28,633 nt of DNA from a virus. Positions 11,816-19,672 of this stretch are shown piece by piece. The notes under the pieces are model-generated. The model did no database searches. It was given only the letters and a program-made list of their open reading frames with translations, and was not told the origin of the DNA. The position numbers and the translations under genes are program-made. Every line of letters begins with the position of its first letter. Positions within the stretch are counted from its first letter, which is position 1. Location: positions 1 through 28,633 of IMG/VR virus record IMGVR_UViG_3300031251_000086; one strand, given 5' to 3'.

Positions 11816-12390
11816 TTAAAAGACTTTTCATGGGGGCGAGTCTAATTGCTCTAGTGTTATACTTCATTTACGGAATACTCGGCGCTGATGAACGGACGTG
11901 GCTGCTTATTCCAGGTACAATAATGCATGAAGGCATGCATTACTTGGTTGCACTTTTCCTTGGCGGATCACCAACTTCATTTAACATCGTGCCCAAGCAC
12001 GTAGTGGTCCAAAATATGGAGTTCATCATGCAAGGTTCAGTCGTATTTCTTGTGAATACTGCGAACTCTACCATTGCTCCACTTGCTCCTGTCCTGCTTA
12101 TCCCCTTCATTCCATTCTTCTTGTTCCTTGGTGTCATTCAGCGATCTTTGATTTTGAAGACAATCTGCTTTTATTTGTCACTTTGTGTGTGGGATGCTTG
12201 GATGCCGTCAATGATTGACTTCCACATCGCTACTGAAAATCCAGCGTCATATGTGTACGCATGGATCGGACTGCCAACGCTGTTCATCCTGATTACTCTC
12301 AGTTTACGCGGGTTGCTGAGCAGAATAGAATCTAAACATGACATCACTTTGGGAAATACTCGTTCCAACAGAACGACGAAACACGCCTGA
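11812..12390 (+). CDS. membrane protein with a zinc-protease HExxH motif
   Basis: The 192-residue protein has about five hydrophobic segments (residues about 5-24, 42-52, 85-110, 117-130, 145-170). HEGMH at residues 39-43 lies at the start of the second segment, as in membrane-embedded zinc proteases (site-2-protease-like or DUF3267-type). PLAPVLLIPF in the third segment resembles the conserved Pro/Asn region of that fold. A third metal ligand cannot be assigned with confidence; a D in VWDAW or MIDFH is a candidate. It is coupled to the DD-peptidase gene by a four-base overlap, so a role in the envelope is likely. The 3' end overlaps the next gene by 53 bases. Confidence 0.72.
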   Translation: MIKRLFMGASLIALVLYFIYGILGADERTWLLIPGTIMHEGMHYLVALFLGGSPTSFNIVPKHVVVQNMEFIMQGSVVFLVNTANSTIAPLAPVLLIPFIPFFLFLGVIQRSLILKTICFYLSLCVWDAWMPSMIDFHIATENPASYVYAWIGLPTLFILITLSLRGLLSRIESKHDITLGNTRSNRTTKHA

Positions 12391-12655
12391 AAAATACTAC
12401 ACTACGAGGTATCATCGTGTGTGGGATTCAAAGGTCCGTGAGACCACCAGTGATCTCACGATCATGACCCCTGTGAAGGGTCAATGGGTCTCATCAGGTG
12501 GTGAGCTTTTTAGTGAGCGTATGATTCCAGTGCGCATTGCCGCCACACGAGAACAAATAGAAAACATCATTGATTTCACACTTGCGTATTACGACCAATT
12601 GGCTGTGATGTGCTACAAAATCAGTGATGAAGTCATCATCAAAGAACGAGAATGA
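12338..12655 (+). CDS. conserved phage hypothetical protein (105 aa)
   Basis: The start MTSLWEILVPTERRNTPEKY is the typical beginning of a small phage family that I recognise by its WEILVPT and RYHRVWD patterns, followed by ERMIPVRIAATREQIE. No function is known to me. Because this N-terminus is conserved, the 53-base overlap with the upstream membrane protein seems genuine. Coupled to the next gene by ATGA. Confidence 0.8.
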   Translation: MTSLWEILVPTERRNTPEKYYTTRYHRVWDSKVRETTSDLTIMTPVKGQWVSSGGELFSERMIPVRIAATREQIENIIDFTLAYYDQLAVMCYKISDEVIIKERE

Positions 12656-12849
12656 AAATGTACATAAATGCTCTTGTTGACGGTGAAATACGCGTTATGC
12701 GAATGACGCCGAGGTTCAAGGCCGCCGTGGAGGAGCTTGCTCGCATAGCAGCCTTACGCAAGGAAACTGAACGCCTCATGGCAGATCAACAAGCTGCTTA
12801 TAGAAGGTTCAAGTCGCAAATGGTTTCGATTCGAAGGGGAATTTTATGA
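12652..12849 (+). CDS. small coiled-coil protein (65 aa)
   Basis: The protein consists of a short beta-like start (MYINALVDGEIRVMRM) and a long charged helix rich in Ala, Arg, Glu and Lys (residues 20-60), so it is probably a helical dimer. No family recognised. It overlaps both neighbours by four bases. Confidence 0.7.
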   Translation: MKMYINALVDGEIRVMRMTPRFKAAVEELARIAALRKETERLMADQQAAYRRFKSQMVSIRRGIL

Positions 12850-13187
12850 CTGCTCGGAATGATATCACTGGCGATCTGATCGCAAGCAAGGTCCCAAATG
12901 ATTCCTTTCGAAATAACTACGATGCAATCTTCAGGAAGCCTAAGCCCGTGGAAGTCGTAGAAATCGTTTTACCGAAGGTCGAACGGCATTCAGAAGTGGA
13001 TCAGACAAAGATCGTGCGTGACGCCGAAACTCGACAATGGTGGGCGTATTGCGAAATGCACCAGCAGGTTCTTGAAAAGATCCCGACCTTTGAAGAGTTC
13101 AGGACTGAAATTCTGCCAACTTTGGAATATGTTCCTGAGTTGAAAGCTGATCGGCAAATTAACCCGAAAACCAAGAACATGTACTGA
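12846..13187 (+). CDS. conserved phage hypothetical protein (113 aa)
   Basis: The N-terminus TARNDITGDLIASK, followed by FRNNYDAIFRK, is a pattern I know from small phage proteins of unknown role. A second part, RDAETRQWWAYCEMHQQVLEKIPTFEEF, looks helical. It is coupled to the upstream gene and ends 46 bases before the next start. Confidence 0.78.
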   Translation: MTARNDITGDLIASKVPNDSFRNNYDAIFRKPKPVEVVEIVLPKVERHSEVDQTKIVRDAETRQWWAYCEMHQQVLEKIPTFEEFRTEILPTLEYVPELKADRQINPKTKNMY

Positions 13188-13198
13188 GTGTTCTTGAC

Positions 13199-13204
13199 TA
13201 CAAT
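13199..13204 (+). promoter_or_regulatory. -10-like TACAAT box
   Basis: TACAAT occurs 29 bases before ATG 13234, in a short intergenic gap. The same hexamer recurs ahead of genes at 15307, 17864, 20631 and 21637. No good -35 box is visible in the sequence upstream. Confidence 0.35.
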
Positions 13205-13233
13205 GGGCATGTTTTCTTAACTTTGGAGTTCCT

Positions 13234-13902
13234 ATGGAAATCTTTGGCTTTGCGTTCTCGCTGTTTGAGACTGCGCTTCTCGTGTTGTTCATCTTCGGCA
13301 TGCTCATTGGCACTTCTCTCGACCGCGCCGGCCGCGAAGAACCGAAATGGGTGATTCTTGGTCTCGGTCTTGCAGCGCTCCTCGCAAGCACCTGGTCTGA
13401 TTGGACTTTCAAGTCTCTCGGTTCATACTTCATGTCCGCTGAGTTCTGGCACCCTGCGCTGAAGTACGTTGGTTTTGGTCTTGCATACTCGATCGTCGAA
13501 CTGTTCCGTGAAGTCGCTTCGGCTCGTGCAAAGCTCGCCAAGGAGTGGAACGATTTGCTTTCCAGGTACCCTGCATTCCGTCAACTGGTTCTTGACTCAC
13601 GTGCTGAAGGCGCCGCGTACAACCATGAAGTTCATGACCAGTTACAGAGCTTGGCTGATAGCCGTGTTTCGAGCGTGATTGGTTTGGTGCACAATACCAA
13701 AGATCACACTGTCGAACCAGTGGTGAACAAAGTTGAGCTTGCTGATCACATGACTGCATGGACCTTCTTCTGGCCGTTCTACTTGTTGTCGTTCGTGCTG
13801 GGTGACTTCGTCCTGCAGATCTTCAACATTGCGGCCGAAATGCTGGCGCACATCTCTGGCAAGGCGATCAAAGCATACTTCGCCTCCATCTTCAAGCTCT
13901 GA
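13234..13902 (+). CDS. multi-span membrane protein of unknown function (222 aa)
   Basis: ATG 13234 follows a ribosome binding site (TTGGAGTTCCT). Hydrophobic segments at residues about 6-28, 40-55, 70-88 and 176-200 suggest three or four membrane spans. A charged cytoplasmic or periplasmic domain (about residues 90-170) lies between them. The C-terminal FGD-like FVLGDFVLQIF and a final amphipathic stretch follow. No family recognised. It is followed by a strong GC hairpin and forms its own transcription unit. Confidence 0.72.
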   Translation: MEIFGFAFSLFETALLVLFIFGMLIGTSLDRAGREEPKWVILGLGLAALLASTWSDWTFKSLGSYFMSAEFWHPALKYVGFGLAYSIVELFREVASARAKLAKEWNDLLSRYPAFRQLVLDSRAEGAAYNHEVHDQLQSLADSRVSSVIGLVHNTKDHTVEPVVNKVELADHMTAWTFFWPFYLLSFVLGDFVLQIFNIAAEMLAHISGKAIKAYFASIFKL

Positions 13903-13912
13903 TAACAACAGG

Positions 13913-13934
13913 GGGCCGGGGTAATTCCCGGCCC
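13913..13934 (+). terminator. GC-rich hairpin, probable terminator
   Basis: GGGCCGGG (13913-13920) pairs perfectly with CCCGGCCC (13927-13934) around GTAATT. No T run follows, and the next gene starts nine bases later, so it may also affect that gene's translation. Confidence 0.55.
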
Positions 13935-13942
13935 ATAGTGGC

Positions 13943-14872
13943 ATGATAGCTCTTAAAACATTCGAACCAAATCTCAAGGGAAGAGACTTCGTAATTGGGG
14001 ACCTGCATGGTTCCCGCCTTGCGTTTGAGAACCTCCTAAAGAACCTGAGCTTTGACGAAACAGTAGATCGCATGTTCAGTGTTGGTGACTTAGTAGACCG
14101 CGGTGAAGACAGCCACTGGTGCTTGAGCTTGATTCGGAATTCATGGTTCCACTCCGTGTACGCAAACCATGAGCAGCTCATGTATGAGGCGTTCAGCGGA
14201 GAACCGTACGGTATTTGGTGGTTGGACAACGGTGGTTCTTGGGGGTTAAGTGCGCGCTTGGTTGCAGATACCCTGCGGGCTGGCGGAACGCCAGCCATCA
14301 CCGACGAAGAATACGACATCATTGATCTTCAGGCACTGGTCCAGGAGCTTCCAATGATGATGACAGTGAACATGAAAGATGGTAAGAAATTCCACATTCT
14401 TCATGCTGAGCTTCCAATGGATTTATCTTACAAAATCACTGATGAGATCCTCGCCGATCCGCAAAAGGTGTTTGAAATTGGAAGCACCCTCTGCCATGAG
14501 GGTTACTCCATGCTCTGGTCGCGCAACATTTTCGGTCGGTTCTATGATCAAACTCTGCATGACCACGCAAAGCTCGTTCGCACGGTGAAGTACTTTGAAA
14601 AACGGCTTCCATTCAATGATGAGCTGTCTCACATTATCAGCGGGCATACCCCGTGCCAAAAGCCGTTGACGGTGATCGGCCAGACAGTTATTGACACCAA
14701 GGCTTATGCTACACACAAGACCGCCGCCCGCGGAGCCGTTGGCCGCTGGGAGGCCCTGACCTGTGTTCAGCTTGACACTTGGCAATTCTACCAGTCAACA
14801 CCAAACACCTTCATGACCACAAACCCAATCGTTATAAATAGGGCTGATCTTAATGCATTGGGGCAACCATGA
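13943..14872 (+). CDS. PPP-family serine/threonine protein phosphatase (lambda-type)
   Basis: The metallophosphatase motifs occur in order: GDLHGS (D20, H22), GDLVDRGED (D49, D52, R53), ANHEQ (N75, H76; usually GNHE), LHAELP and SGHTP near residue 234. This matches the calcineurin-like family that includes the phage lambda phosphatase. Such enzymes remove phosphate from proteins or nucleotides using two metal ions. At 309 residues it is longer than the lambda enzyme (about 220), with an inserted region between residues 90 and 150. It overlaps the next gene by four bases. A TATAAATA motif lies inside its last codons and probably serves the downstream genes. Confidence 0.88.
   Translation: MIALKTFEPNLKGRDFVIGDLHGSRLAFENLLKNLSFDETVDRMFSVGDLVDRGEDSHWCLSLIRNSWFHSVYANHEQLMYEAFSGEPYGIWWLDNGGSWGLSARLVADTLRAGGTPAITDEEYDIIDLQALVQELPMMMTVNMKDGKKFHILHAELPMDLSYKITDEILADPQKVFEIGSTLCHEGYSMLWSRNIFGRFYDQTLHDHAKLVRTVKYFEKRLPFNDELSHIISGHTPCQKPLTVIGQTVIDTKAYATHKTAARGAVGRWEALTCVQLDTWQFYQSTPNTFMTTNPIVINRADLNALGQP
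14833..14840 (+). promoter_or_regulatory. T4-like late promoter motif TATAAATA
   Basis: A perfect TATAAATA, the core of T4-type late promoters, lies inside the phosphatase gene, 28 bases before ATG 14869. Related CTAAATA copies occur at 3823, 5391, 24022 and 26195. Confidence 0.45.
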
Positions 14873-15075
14873 AACTTATTACAGAAGCAGCACTCGACGA
14901 CCAATTCAACGTCCAAATCGGTAAGATTCAAGACGCAATTGAGAAGCTTGAAGCTCTCACTCAAGCTTTCATGAAAGAACAGCATTGGACAACACTTTCT
15001 CAAGTCAGGGCGCTTGACCGTGCGCAGAATGACATCCAAAAACTGGCTGACCACTTTTCAGCACTTAGATGGTGA
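14869..15075 (+). CDS. small helical protein (68 aa)
   Basis: The sequence is almost entirely helix-forming and charged, with heptad-like spacing of hydrophobic residues (FNVQIGKIQDAIEKLEALTQ), so a coiled coil is likely. No family recognised. It overlaps the phosphatase gene by four bases and may also be expressed from the TATAAATA motif upstream. Confidence 0.68.
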   Translation: MKLITEAALDDQFNVQIGKIQDAIEKLEALTQAFMKEQHWTTLSQVRALDRAQNDIQKLADHFSALRW

Positions 15076-15272
15076 TACGAGTCCCATGCACTCCTGAACA
15101 GGAGGACGTAATTGCTGATCACCTGATACACGGGAGGGAACTTGGTATCCTTCCAGATGAGCGGGCTTGGATCAGACAGCAAGTCAATAAACAGGAACCT
15201 TCTGCCAGAATCGTCGGCGCAGAGCTTGATCTTGAAAATGCTGTATGGGTCGTCAAAACGGTTACTGAGTAA
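15069..15272 (+). CDS. hypothetical protein (67 aa)
   Basis: ATG 15069 lies inside the end of the previous gene (seven-base overlap). The protein begins MVIRVPCTPEQEDVIADHL and has a mixed helix-strand composition without recognisable motifs. It ends before a gap that contains a small AGGAA/TTCCT hairpin (about 15281-15299) and a TACAAT box. Confidence 0.6.
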   Translation: MVIRVPCTPEQEDVIADHLIHGRELGILPDERAWIRQQVNKQEPSARIVGAELDLENAVWVVKTVTE

Positions 15273-15306
15273 CCACACACCAGGAAGCAGTAATGTTCCT
15301 GTTGTA

Positions 15307-15312
15307 TACAAT
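15307..15312 (+). promoter_or_regulatory. -10-like TATACAAT box
   Basis: TATACAAT ending at 15312 lies 27 bases before ATG 15340, in the only sizeable gap of this gene run. It matches the other TACAAT boxes in the window. Confidence 0.4.
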
Positions 15313-15339
15313 AAATTTTAGTCTTAACTTTGGTCCTTT

Positions 15340-15735
15340 ATGCTTCCACCCTTTGTGCTTCAACAGTTTGTAGAAGACAGCGAAATCCTGCTTAAACGAG
15401 CGCTCTTGGGAAAGACGCTCGCGTGCTTCGGCATCGACGGCCATGGTCTATATGGCCAAAGCACACTTGCCAAGCACTTCAATGTTCTTGACATTGAAGT
15501 CAAGATAAACCACACCGCAGATGACGACTTAGAAGGTAAGGCGTACATTGCGCTTCTTGGTTACGACGCAAAAGACTGCGGTCATGCCGCTACAGACGTG
15601 AACCTGAAAATCTCAGTTAACGAAAAGTTCAAAGTAGAGTACATTGACACAACTTGTTGGACGTGGGCAGATCTTCCTGAACAAGGTGACTGTTACTTCA
15701 CAATCAACTTTGATGTCGAAAAGCTTCTCTCATGA
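15340..15735 (+). CDS. hypothetical protein (131 aa)
   Basis: ATG 15340 begins a soluble protein with many acidic and aromatic residues. An alternating pattern in the second half (LKISVNEKFKVEYIDTTCW) suggests beta strands. No domain recognised. It leads a run of four closely coupled genes up to the CCA-adding enzyme and overlaps the next by four bases. Confidence 0.7.
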   Translation: MLPPFVLQQFVEDSEILLKRALLGKTLACFGIDGHGLYGQSTLAKHFNVLDIEVKINHTADDDLEGKAYIALLGYDAKDCGHAATDVNLKISVNEKFKVEYIDTTCWTWADLPEQGDCYFTINFDVEKLLS

Positions 15736-15986
15736 CCACATATGTCGACCCTGCAGTTTTCAAGAAGCCAAATGGACGAAAGTCTTATGCGCATCTCGTT
15801 GCTGACACGGTCGCTGAGCTTCACGTCTTCGCCGCTTCGATAGGCGTGAAGCCTCACTTCTTTCACAAGACGGCCAGCTACCCGCACTACGACATCAATG
15901 AAGAACAGCGCACGAAGGCGATCGAGGCTGGTGCGAAGGATGTCTCTTCTAAAGACTTGCTGAGCAAGGCGAAGGAAATGAAATGA
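15732..15986 (+). CDS. DUF4031 family protein
   Basis: The 84-residue protein matches the DUF4031 pattern: VDPAVF at the start, then SYAHLVADTVAELHVFAASIG (residues about 18-38), HYDI and RTKAIEAGAKDV. This small family is common in phages and bacteria and has no assigned reaction; its conserved His, Asp and Glu residues suggest metal binding. It overlaps both neighbours by four bases. Confidence 0.85.
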   Translation: MTTYVDPAVFKKPNGRKSYAHLVADTVAELHVFAASIGVKPHFFHKTASYPHYDINEEQRTKAIEAGAKDVSSKDLLSKAKEMK

Positions 15987-16219
15987 GCAAACGTGTTGAA
16001 ATTGATGGGAAGTTTTTTCGCGAACGACGTGGTATCTTGGTGGAAATTCCAGCAGAATGGGTTGGTCAAACACTGCATGATCAGACGAAGCGTAAGAGAG
16101 CTTCTAAGAAAACAAACAAGCACCGCGGCCACGACACAGCACGTCATTTCACAAAGAGTGGCTGTGTGAATGTGGTCTATCTTGATGATAGACATGCTAT
16201 GGTTGATTGCGAGGCATAA
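15983..16219 (+). CDS. small basic phage protein (78 aa)
   Basis: The first half has a short strand-rich part (VEIDGKFFRERRGILVEIP). A very basic linker follows (RKRASKKTNKHRGH). The end is VNVVYLDDRHAMVDCEA. The basic segment suggests nucleic-acid contact. No family recognised. It is coupled to the DUF4031 gene by ATGA. Confidence 0.68.
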   Translation: MSKRVEIDGKFFRERRGILVEIPAEWVGQTLHDQTKRKRASKKTNKHRGHDTARHFTKSGCVNVVYLDDRHAMVDCEA

Positions 16220-16220
16220 C

Positions 16221-16712
16221 ATGAAAATCTTTTTGATTGTTGCGAGTGGGGGCGAATACGATGACGCATGGTCAACTAACATCGGTGCTCGATACAAGAT
16301 TGAAGATGCTGAACAAGAAGTAGCGCGTCTTAAGGCAAGAGACGCACGCATCACTGCGCTTGTGCCAGAACTTGCAGAGTTGCACAGCTCATTGGCGCAG
16401 CTTCCTTTGGAATTAAGGGAAATTCCCCGTCAGCCAAAGTGGCCTAAACATTCTACTAAAGAAACAATGGCGGCACACCGCGCCGCCGTAGATGAGTGGG
16501 CAAAAAATGCAAAGACTTTGCTTGAATTTAATCAAAATCTTCAGAACGAGCGGGCAAAGAAGGCGTTCCAAGCAACCAAGGAATTGGCAATATCCATTGG
16601 CTGTAATGATGAGGATTTAGCCTTTTTGAGATTGACGAATCAAGGATTCTGGCATCCTTGTCATGTTTGCGAAGATTGCGAATATGCGATTGAAGAGATA
16701 AACCTCTTGTAG
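16221..16712 (+). CDS. hypothetical protein (163 aa)
   Basis: ATG 16221 is chosen over a longer frame because the upstream part overlaps the previous gene. The start [24 protein letters not shown] resembles the opening of small phage proteins that I know only as hypothetical. A long charged helical region (residues 30-125) follows. The end has clustered cysteines and a histidine ([12 protein letters not shown]), a possible metal site. It stands eight bases before the CCA-adding enzyme. Confidence 0.7.
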   Translation: MKIFLIVASGGEYDDAWSTNIGARYKIEDAEQEVARLKARDARITALVPELAELHSSLAQLPLELREIPRQPKWPKHSTKETMAAHRAAVDEWAKNAKTLLEFNQNLQNERAKKAFQATKELAISIGCNDEDLAFLRLTNQGFWHPCHVCEDCEYAIEEINLL

Positions 16713-16720
16713 GAATTATC

Positions 16721-17812
16721 ATGCAAATCTTTCTGGTTGGTGGTGCAGTCCGTGATACCATGTTGGGTCGTGAACCCAAAGATCAAGACTGGGTGGTCGT
16801 TGGTGCCACTGAAACGGATGTCTCAGAACTGATTGCTTTGGGGTACACCCAAGTTGGTTCTGACTTCCCAGTGTTCTTGCATCCGGAAACGGGTGACGAG
16901 TACGCATTGGCCCGCGTAGAACGTAAGACAGGTGTTGGTTACCACGGCTTCACAGTAAGCGCTGACAACTCAGTGACCATTGAAGAAGACCTGGCCCGCC
17001 GCGATTTGACCATCAACTCTATGGCCATGACCGACGGTGGTGAAATCATTGATCCATACAATGGTATCCGTGACATTCACAACCATATTCTGCGTCACAC
17101 GACTGAAGCGTTCGCCGAAGATCCGCTGCGCGTGCTGCGGTTGGCGCGATTTGCTGCGCGCTTTCCTGACTGGAAAGTTGCACCAGAAACAATTGAACTG
17201 TGTAAGGCCATTGGGGAAGCCGGTGAATTGAATCACTTGACCTTAGAACGTGTCTGGGTAGAAATGGAAAAGGGATTCTGTGAAGAGGCACCTCACCGTT
17301 TCATTGAGGTCTTGGATGAATGTGATGCCTTGAAGCATTGCAGGGTCTTGCGAGATATCTTCCTGCCATTTGGAAAAATCGATATGGCACTGGCGAAGAA
17401 GTTGAACACGGTGCCGAAGGCGCAACGATTGTTTGTAGCTATTGGTGTGTTGGGCAAGAGCGGCCTGGCCTCACACGGTGGCCCGGTCCGCACTCGTGAT
17501 TGCTATGAGAACATGGGTGCGTTGTTGCGTGCTAAAAAAGATGCAGCGTCGTTGTTCAAAGTCTTGAAGCAAGCAAGAGCATTGCAGAACGGAATCCAGT
17601 TCAATGATTTGATTGTGGCGGCTGCGGTCTTTGAGCGTTCTGGTAATTCACGCCAGTTGCCGTTCAGTACCAAGGACTTGATGGCTGGTCAACATATTGT
17701 GTTGAACGTTCGTTCCATTGACTTCTTGGGGTTAGAGGGGAAGGCCTTGGGAAAGGCCATTGAGGACGCACGCATCAATGCCCTGAGATCAGGGCTGGAT
17801 ATAGAAGCTTAA
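16721..17812 (+). CDS. cca: CCA-adding tRNA nucleotidyltransferase
   Basis: The enzyme adds the CCA end to tRNAs. All class II head-domain motifs are clear: [11 protein letters not shown] with KDQDWVVVG (D21 and D23 bind the catalytic metals), [10 protein letters not shown] for sugar recognition, [16 protein letters not shown], and ERVWVEM. The sequence is closest to the E. coli-type Cca. At 363 residues it is shorter than the bacterial enzyme (about 412), and I do not see its HD phosphohydrolase domain. ATG 16721 starts right at the core fold. At least three tRNA genes here lack an encoded CCA (219, 1042, 1319), which gives the enzyme an obvious use. It may also repair damaged ends. A strong terminator follows. 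Confidence 0.93.
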   Translation: MQIFLVGGAVRDTMLGREPKDQDWVVVGATETDVSELIALGYTQVGSDFPVFLHPETGDEYALARVERKTGVGYHGFTVSADNSVTIEEDLARRDLTINSMAMTDGGEIIDPYNGIRDIHNHILRHTTEAFAEDPLRVLRLARFAARFPDWKVAPETIELCKAIGEAGELNHLTLERVWVEMEKGFCEEAPHRFIEVLDECDALKHCRVLRDIFLPFGKIDMALAKKLNTVPKAQRLFVAIGVLGKSGLASHGGPVRTRDCYENMGALLRAKKDAASLFKVLKQARALQNGIQFNDLIVAAAVFERSGNSRQLPFSTKDLMAGQHIVLNVRSIDFLGLEGKALGKAIEDARINALRSGLDIEA

Positions 17813-17815
17813 AAG

Positions 17816-17843
17816 ACTGGGGCACCCGTCCCAGTTTCTTTTT
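17816..17843 (+). terminator. rho-independent terminator after cca
   Basis: ACTGGG (17816-17821) pairs with CCCAGT (17830-17835) and is followed by a T-rich run (TTTCTTTTT). It lies three bases after the cca stop codon. Confidence 0.85.
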
Positions 17844-17863
17844 GAGCCCGCAGCTCACAACTG

Positions 17864-17869
17864 TACAAT
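17864..17869 (+). promoter_or_regulatory. -10-like TACAAT box
   Basis: TACAAT lies 24 bases before ATG 17894, just after the cca terminator and upstream of a good ribosome binding site (AAAGGAG). The place is right for a promoter of the next unit. Confidence 0.4.
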
Positions 17870-17893
17870 ACTTCTATTCACAAAGGAGAATGT

Positions 17894-18130
17894 ATGTCAC
17901 GGAACAGCAAGAATGCAACTCGCCACGCCCAAGCGCGCCAGATTTCTGAAATGCGCAAGAAGGGCGAGAGCGGCCCATCAAAGACGACGCCGAAGCATGG
18001 CAAGCGTTGGGGCTACCGTTCCAATCCAGAGGCCATGAAGAGGCTGACTGAGTTCGTGAAGGGTGCGGTACCATCTCAGAAGACTGGTGGCAAGGCAATC
18101 CTCGACAGGGCGGGAAGTGCCGCAAAGTGA
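17894..18130 (+). CDS. small basic phage protein (78 aa)
   Basis: The protein starts SRNSKNATRHAQARQ and contains PSKTTPKHGKRWGYR, a pattern I know from short phage proteins of unknown role. It is strongly basic with no hydrophobic core, so it probably binds nucleic acid. The ribosome binding site (AAAGGAGAATGT) is strong, and a promoter-like box and terminator precede it, so it begins a transcription unit. Confidence 0.8.
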   Translation: MSRNSKNATRHAQARQISEMRKKGESGPSKTTPKHGKRWGYRSNPEAMKRLTEFVKGAVPSQKTGGKAILDRAGSAAK

Positions 18131-18143
18131 TAGAAATCAAAAC

Positions 18144-18263
18144 ATGGAGCACTGGACCACGTACAGCCATGCCAAACGTTTGGAGAACCTATTACGAATT
18201 TGGTTTGTGTCTTGCCGTGCTAAAAATGATACAACATTCTGCCATATACACATAGAACTCTGA
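18144..18263 (+). CDS. possible small protein (39 aa)
   Basis: A 39-residue frame from ATG 18144 to TGA 18261 fills the gap between two genes and ends one base before the next ATG. It has mixed composition with two cysteines and two histidines near the end (FCHIHIEL). No ribosome binding site is clear, and support is weak. Confidence 0.3.
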   Translation: MEHWTTYSHAKRLENLLRIWFVSCRAKNDTTFCHIHIEL

Positions 18264-18264
18264 C

Positions 18265-18786
18265 ATGGGAACTCCTACTCCTGCTAAGTTATTTAACTGC
18301 TACATAGACTCAGATGGCCCCGTAGCCGACTTTGATAAGGCTCTGAAGAAATCAGGCCTTCACACTGACGAGTTCAAGCATCTGCCTGGTACCTATCTCT
18401 GGCTTGATGTTACTCCGGGTGCCACAAATGCGCTTGATGATCTGAAGCGATTTGATGATGAAGGCAAGATTCGTGTTTGGATTCTGACGAAGACGCCGAG
18501 CGGCTCGCCGTATGCGTACACTGAGAAAGTACTGTGGTATCGTGAACATTTCCCATGGCTTGAGGATCGAGTGATCTTGACACACGACAAGTCTCTCATG
18601 GGAACCAAGCATGATTTCATCTTAGATGACCGTCCACACAAGGCAAATGCTGACAAATTCAAGGGGACCTTTACACTCTTTGACGTTCAACATCCTAAAC
18701 GATCATGGGAAGAATTCTATTCGCTCATTGAGAATGAAATTCTAGGGAACGCCTTAGAAGAGCATTCTGACAAGACCCTGGACTAA
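18265..18786 (+). CDS. 5'(3')-deoxyribonucleotidase-like HAD protein
   Basis: Motif I is YIDSDGPVADFD (nucleophile D15, then D17), the form seen in the NT5C family of cytosolic nucleotidases. Motif II and the following segment (ILTKTPSGSP, KVLWYREHFPW, RVILTHDKSLMGTKHDFILDDRP) match the same family, including the K and DD of motifs III and IV. These enzymes remove phosphate from nucleoside monophosphates and so control nucleotide pools. The role in DNA-precursor balance during infection is inferred. A strong terminator follows. Confidence 0.85.
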   Translation: MGTPTPAKLFNCYIDSDGPVADFDKALKKSGLHTDEFKHLPGTYLWLDVTPGATNALDDLKRFDDEGKIRVWILTKTPSGSPYAYTEKVLWYREHFPWLEDRVILTHDKSLMGTKHDFILDDRPHKANADKFKGTFTLFDVQHPKRSWEEFYSLIENEILGNALEEHSDKTLD

Positions 18787-18820
18787 TTGTTACGCACTTC
18801 AGGTTCTACCGAGCTAAATG

Positions 18821-18857
18821 AAGAGCTATAATGCATAAGCGTTATAGCTCTTTTGTT
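18821..18857 (+). terminator. rho-independent terminator
   Basis: AAGAGCTATAA (18821-18831) pairs perfectly with TTATAGCTCTT (18842-18852), with a following TTTTG-TTT run. The stem itself contains a TATAAT-like sequence. Confidence 0.85.
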
Positions 18858-18883
18858 TCAATTAATCATCTTTTGGAGAGAAA

Positions 18884-19630
18884 ATGAAGACTTTCATCTT
18901 TGCAGCCCTGGCCCTTGCAGCAGCAACGGCAATGGCTTGCGGAACTGGAACTTGTAGTTCCACCCCGACCGTTTCAGGCTCAGGCACTTCAGCCGCCGGC
19001 TCAAGCACCGCAACATCAGCGTTCGCAACATCCGCTGGCAATGGCAGTGCATTCAGCTCGCAATCTGCATTGGCTGGTGCTAGCGCTTTCGCTACTCCTA
19101 CCGCTGGTGCTAGCACAAACCCGTCTGGTTCAGCTGGAACTGCAGCCGTGGTTGGTGGCGCGAGCACTGGCGTTGCTTTGACAAGCGTGTCAACCACAAC
19201 TGGCAACGCCGCTGCGAACGGTACTGCTGCAGGTGGTGCTTGCGCCCAATCTGCAGGCAGTGCATCATACGGGGTCAAGGGTTTGAACCCAATCTCCGGC
19301 ACGGCCTCCGGAAACGCCAACAGCACAACTGACTTCAACGTTTCCACCAGTTCCGCTGGTGGTGGCCAAGCAGTTGCTGGTATCGCTGGTTCGACCACTT
19401 CAACCTTCACGGCCAACGCGGGTTCTGTTCGTACTGGCACTCAAGTGAACAACACAACTAGCGGCTCGTCCGCTGGTTCCGTGTCTGTTACATCCACACC
19501 GGTGCTGAGTGCTGTCGGTAACTCAGGCGCGAGCGTGGGCGGCAACGGTTCTGTTGGAAACGCATCCGCTGTTTCGAACTCAACTGCTGGCAACGGCTGC
19601 ACGGCCACGACCTGTGTGAACTCGCACTGA
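18884..19630 (+). CDS. exported Ser/Gly/Ala/Thr-rich low-complexity protein
   Basis: A strong ribosome binding site (TTTTGGAGAGAAA) and a clear signal peptide (MKTFIFAALALAAATAMA) are present. The mature 230 residues consist mostly of Ser, Gly, Ala, Thr, Asn and Val with almost no charge. There is a CGTGTC cysteine pair at the start and another (CTATTC) at the end, plus one mid-protein cysteine. Such composition resembles surface or fibre-forming proteins, but no repeat unit or known domain is visible. It heads a group of three exported proteins between two terminators. Its role could be on the cell surface of the infected host or in aggregation; I do not assign one. Confidence 0.82.
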   Translation: MKTFIFAALALAAATAMACGTGTCSSTPTVSGSGTSAAGSSTATSAFATSAGNGSAFSSQSALAGASAFATPTAGASTNPSGSAGTAAVVGGASTGVALTSVSTTTGNAAANGTAAGGACAQSAGSASYGVKGLNPISGTASGNANSTTDFNVSTSSAGGGQAVAGIAGSTTSTFTANAGSVRTGTQVNNTTSGSSAGSVSVTSTPVLSAVGNSGASVGGNGSVGNASAVSNSTAGNGCTATTCVNSH

Positions 19631-19637
19631 TCGGATT

Positions 19638-19660
19638 GAGAGGGAGCATTGCTCCCTCTC
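19638..19660 (+). terminator. perfect 10-bp hairpin between two exported-protein genes
   Basis: GAGAGGGAGC pairs perfectly with GCTCCCTCTC around ATT. It lies eight bases after the upstream stop and just before the next ribosome binding site (CAAGGAACCACC). With no T run it may be a partial terminator or RNA-processing/stability element that sets the ratio of the two proteins. Confidence 0.5.
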
Positions 19661-19672
19661 CAAGGAACCACC

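Noticed and set aside
18862-19440. Minus-strand frame rich in Ala, Val and Pro
   Set aside because: It is the mirror image of the Ser/Gly/Ala-rich exported protein, which has a signal peptide and a ribosome binding site.
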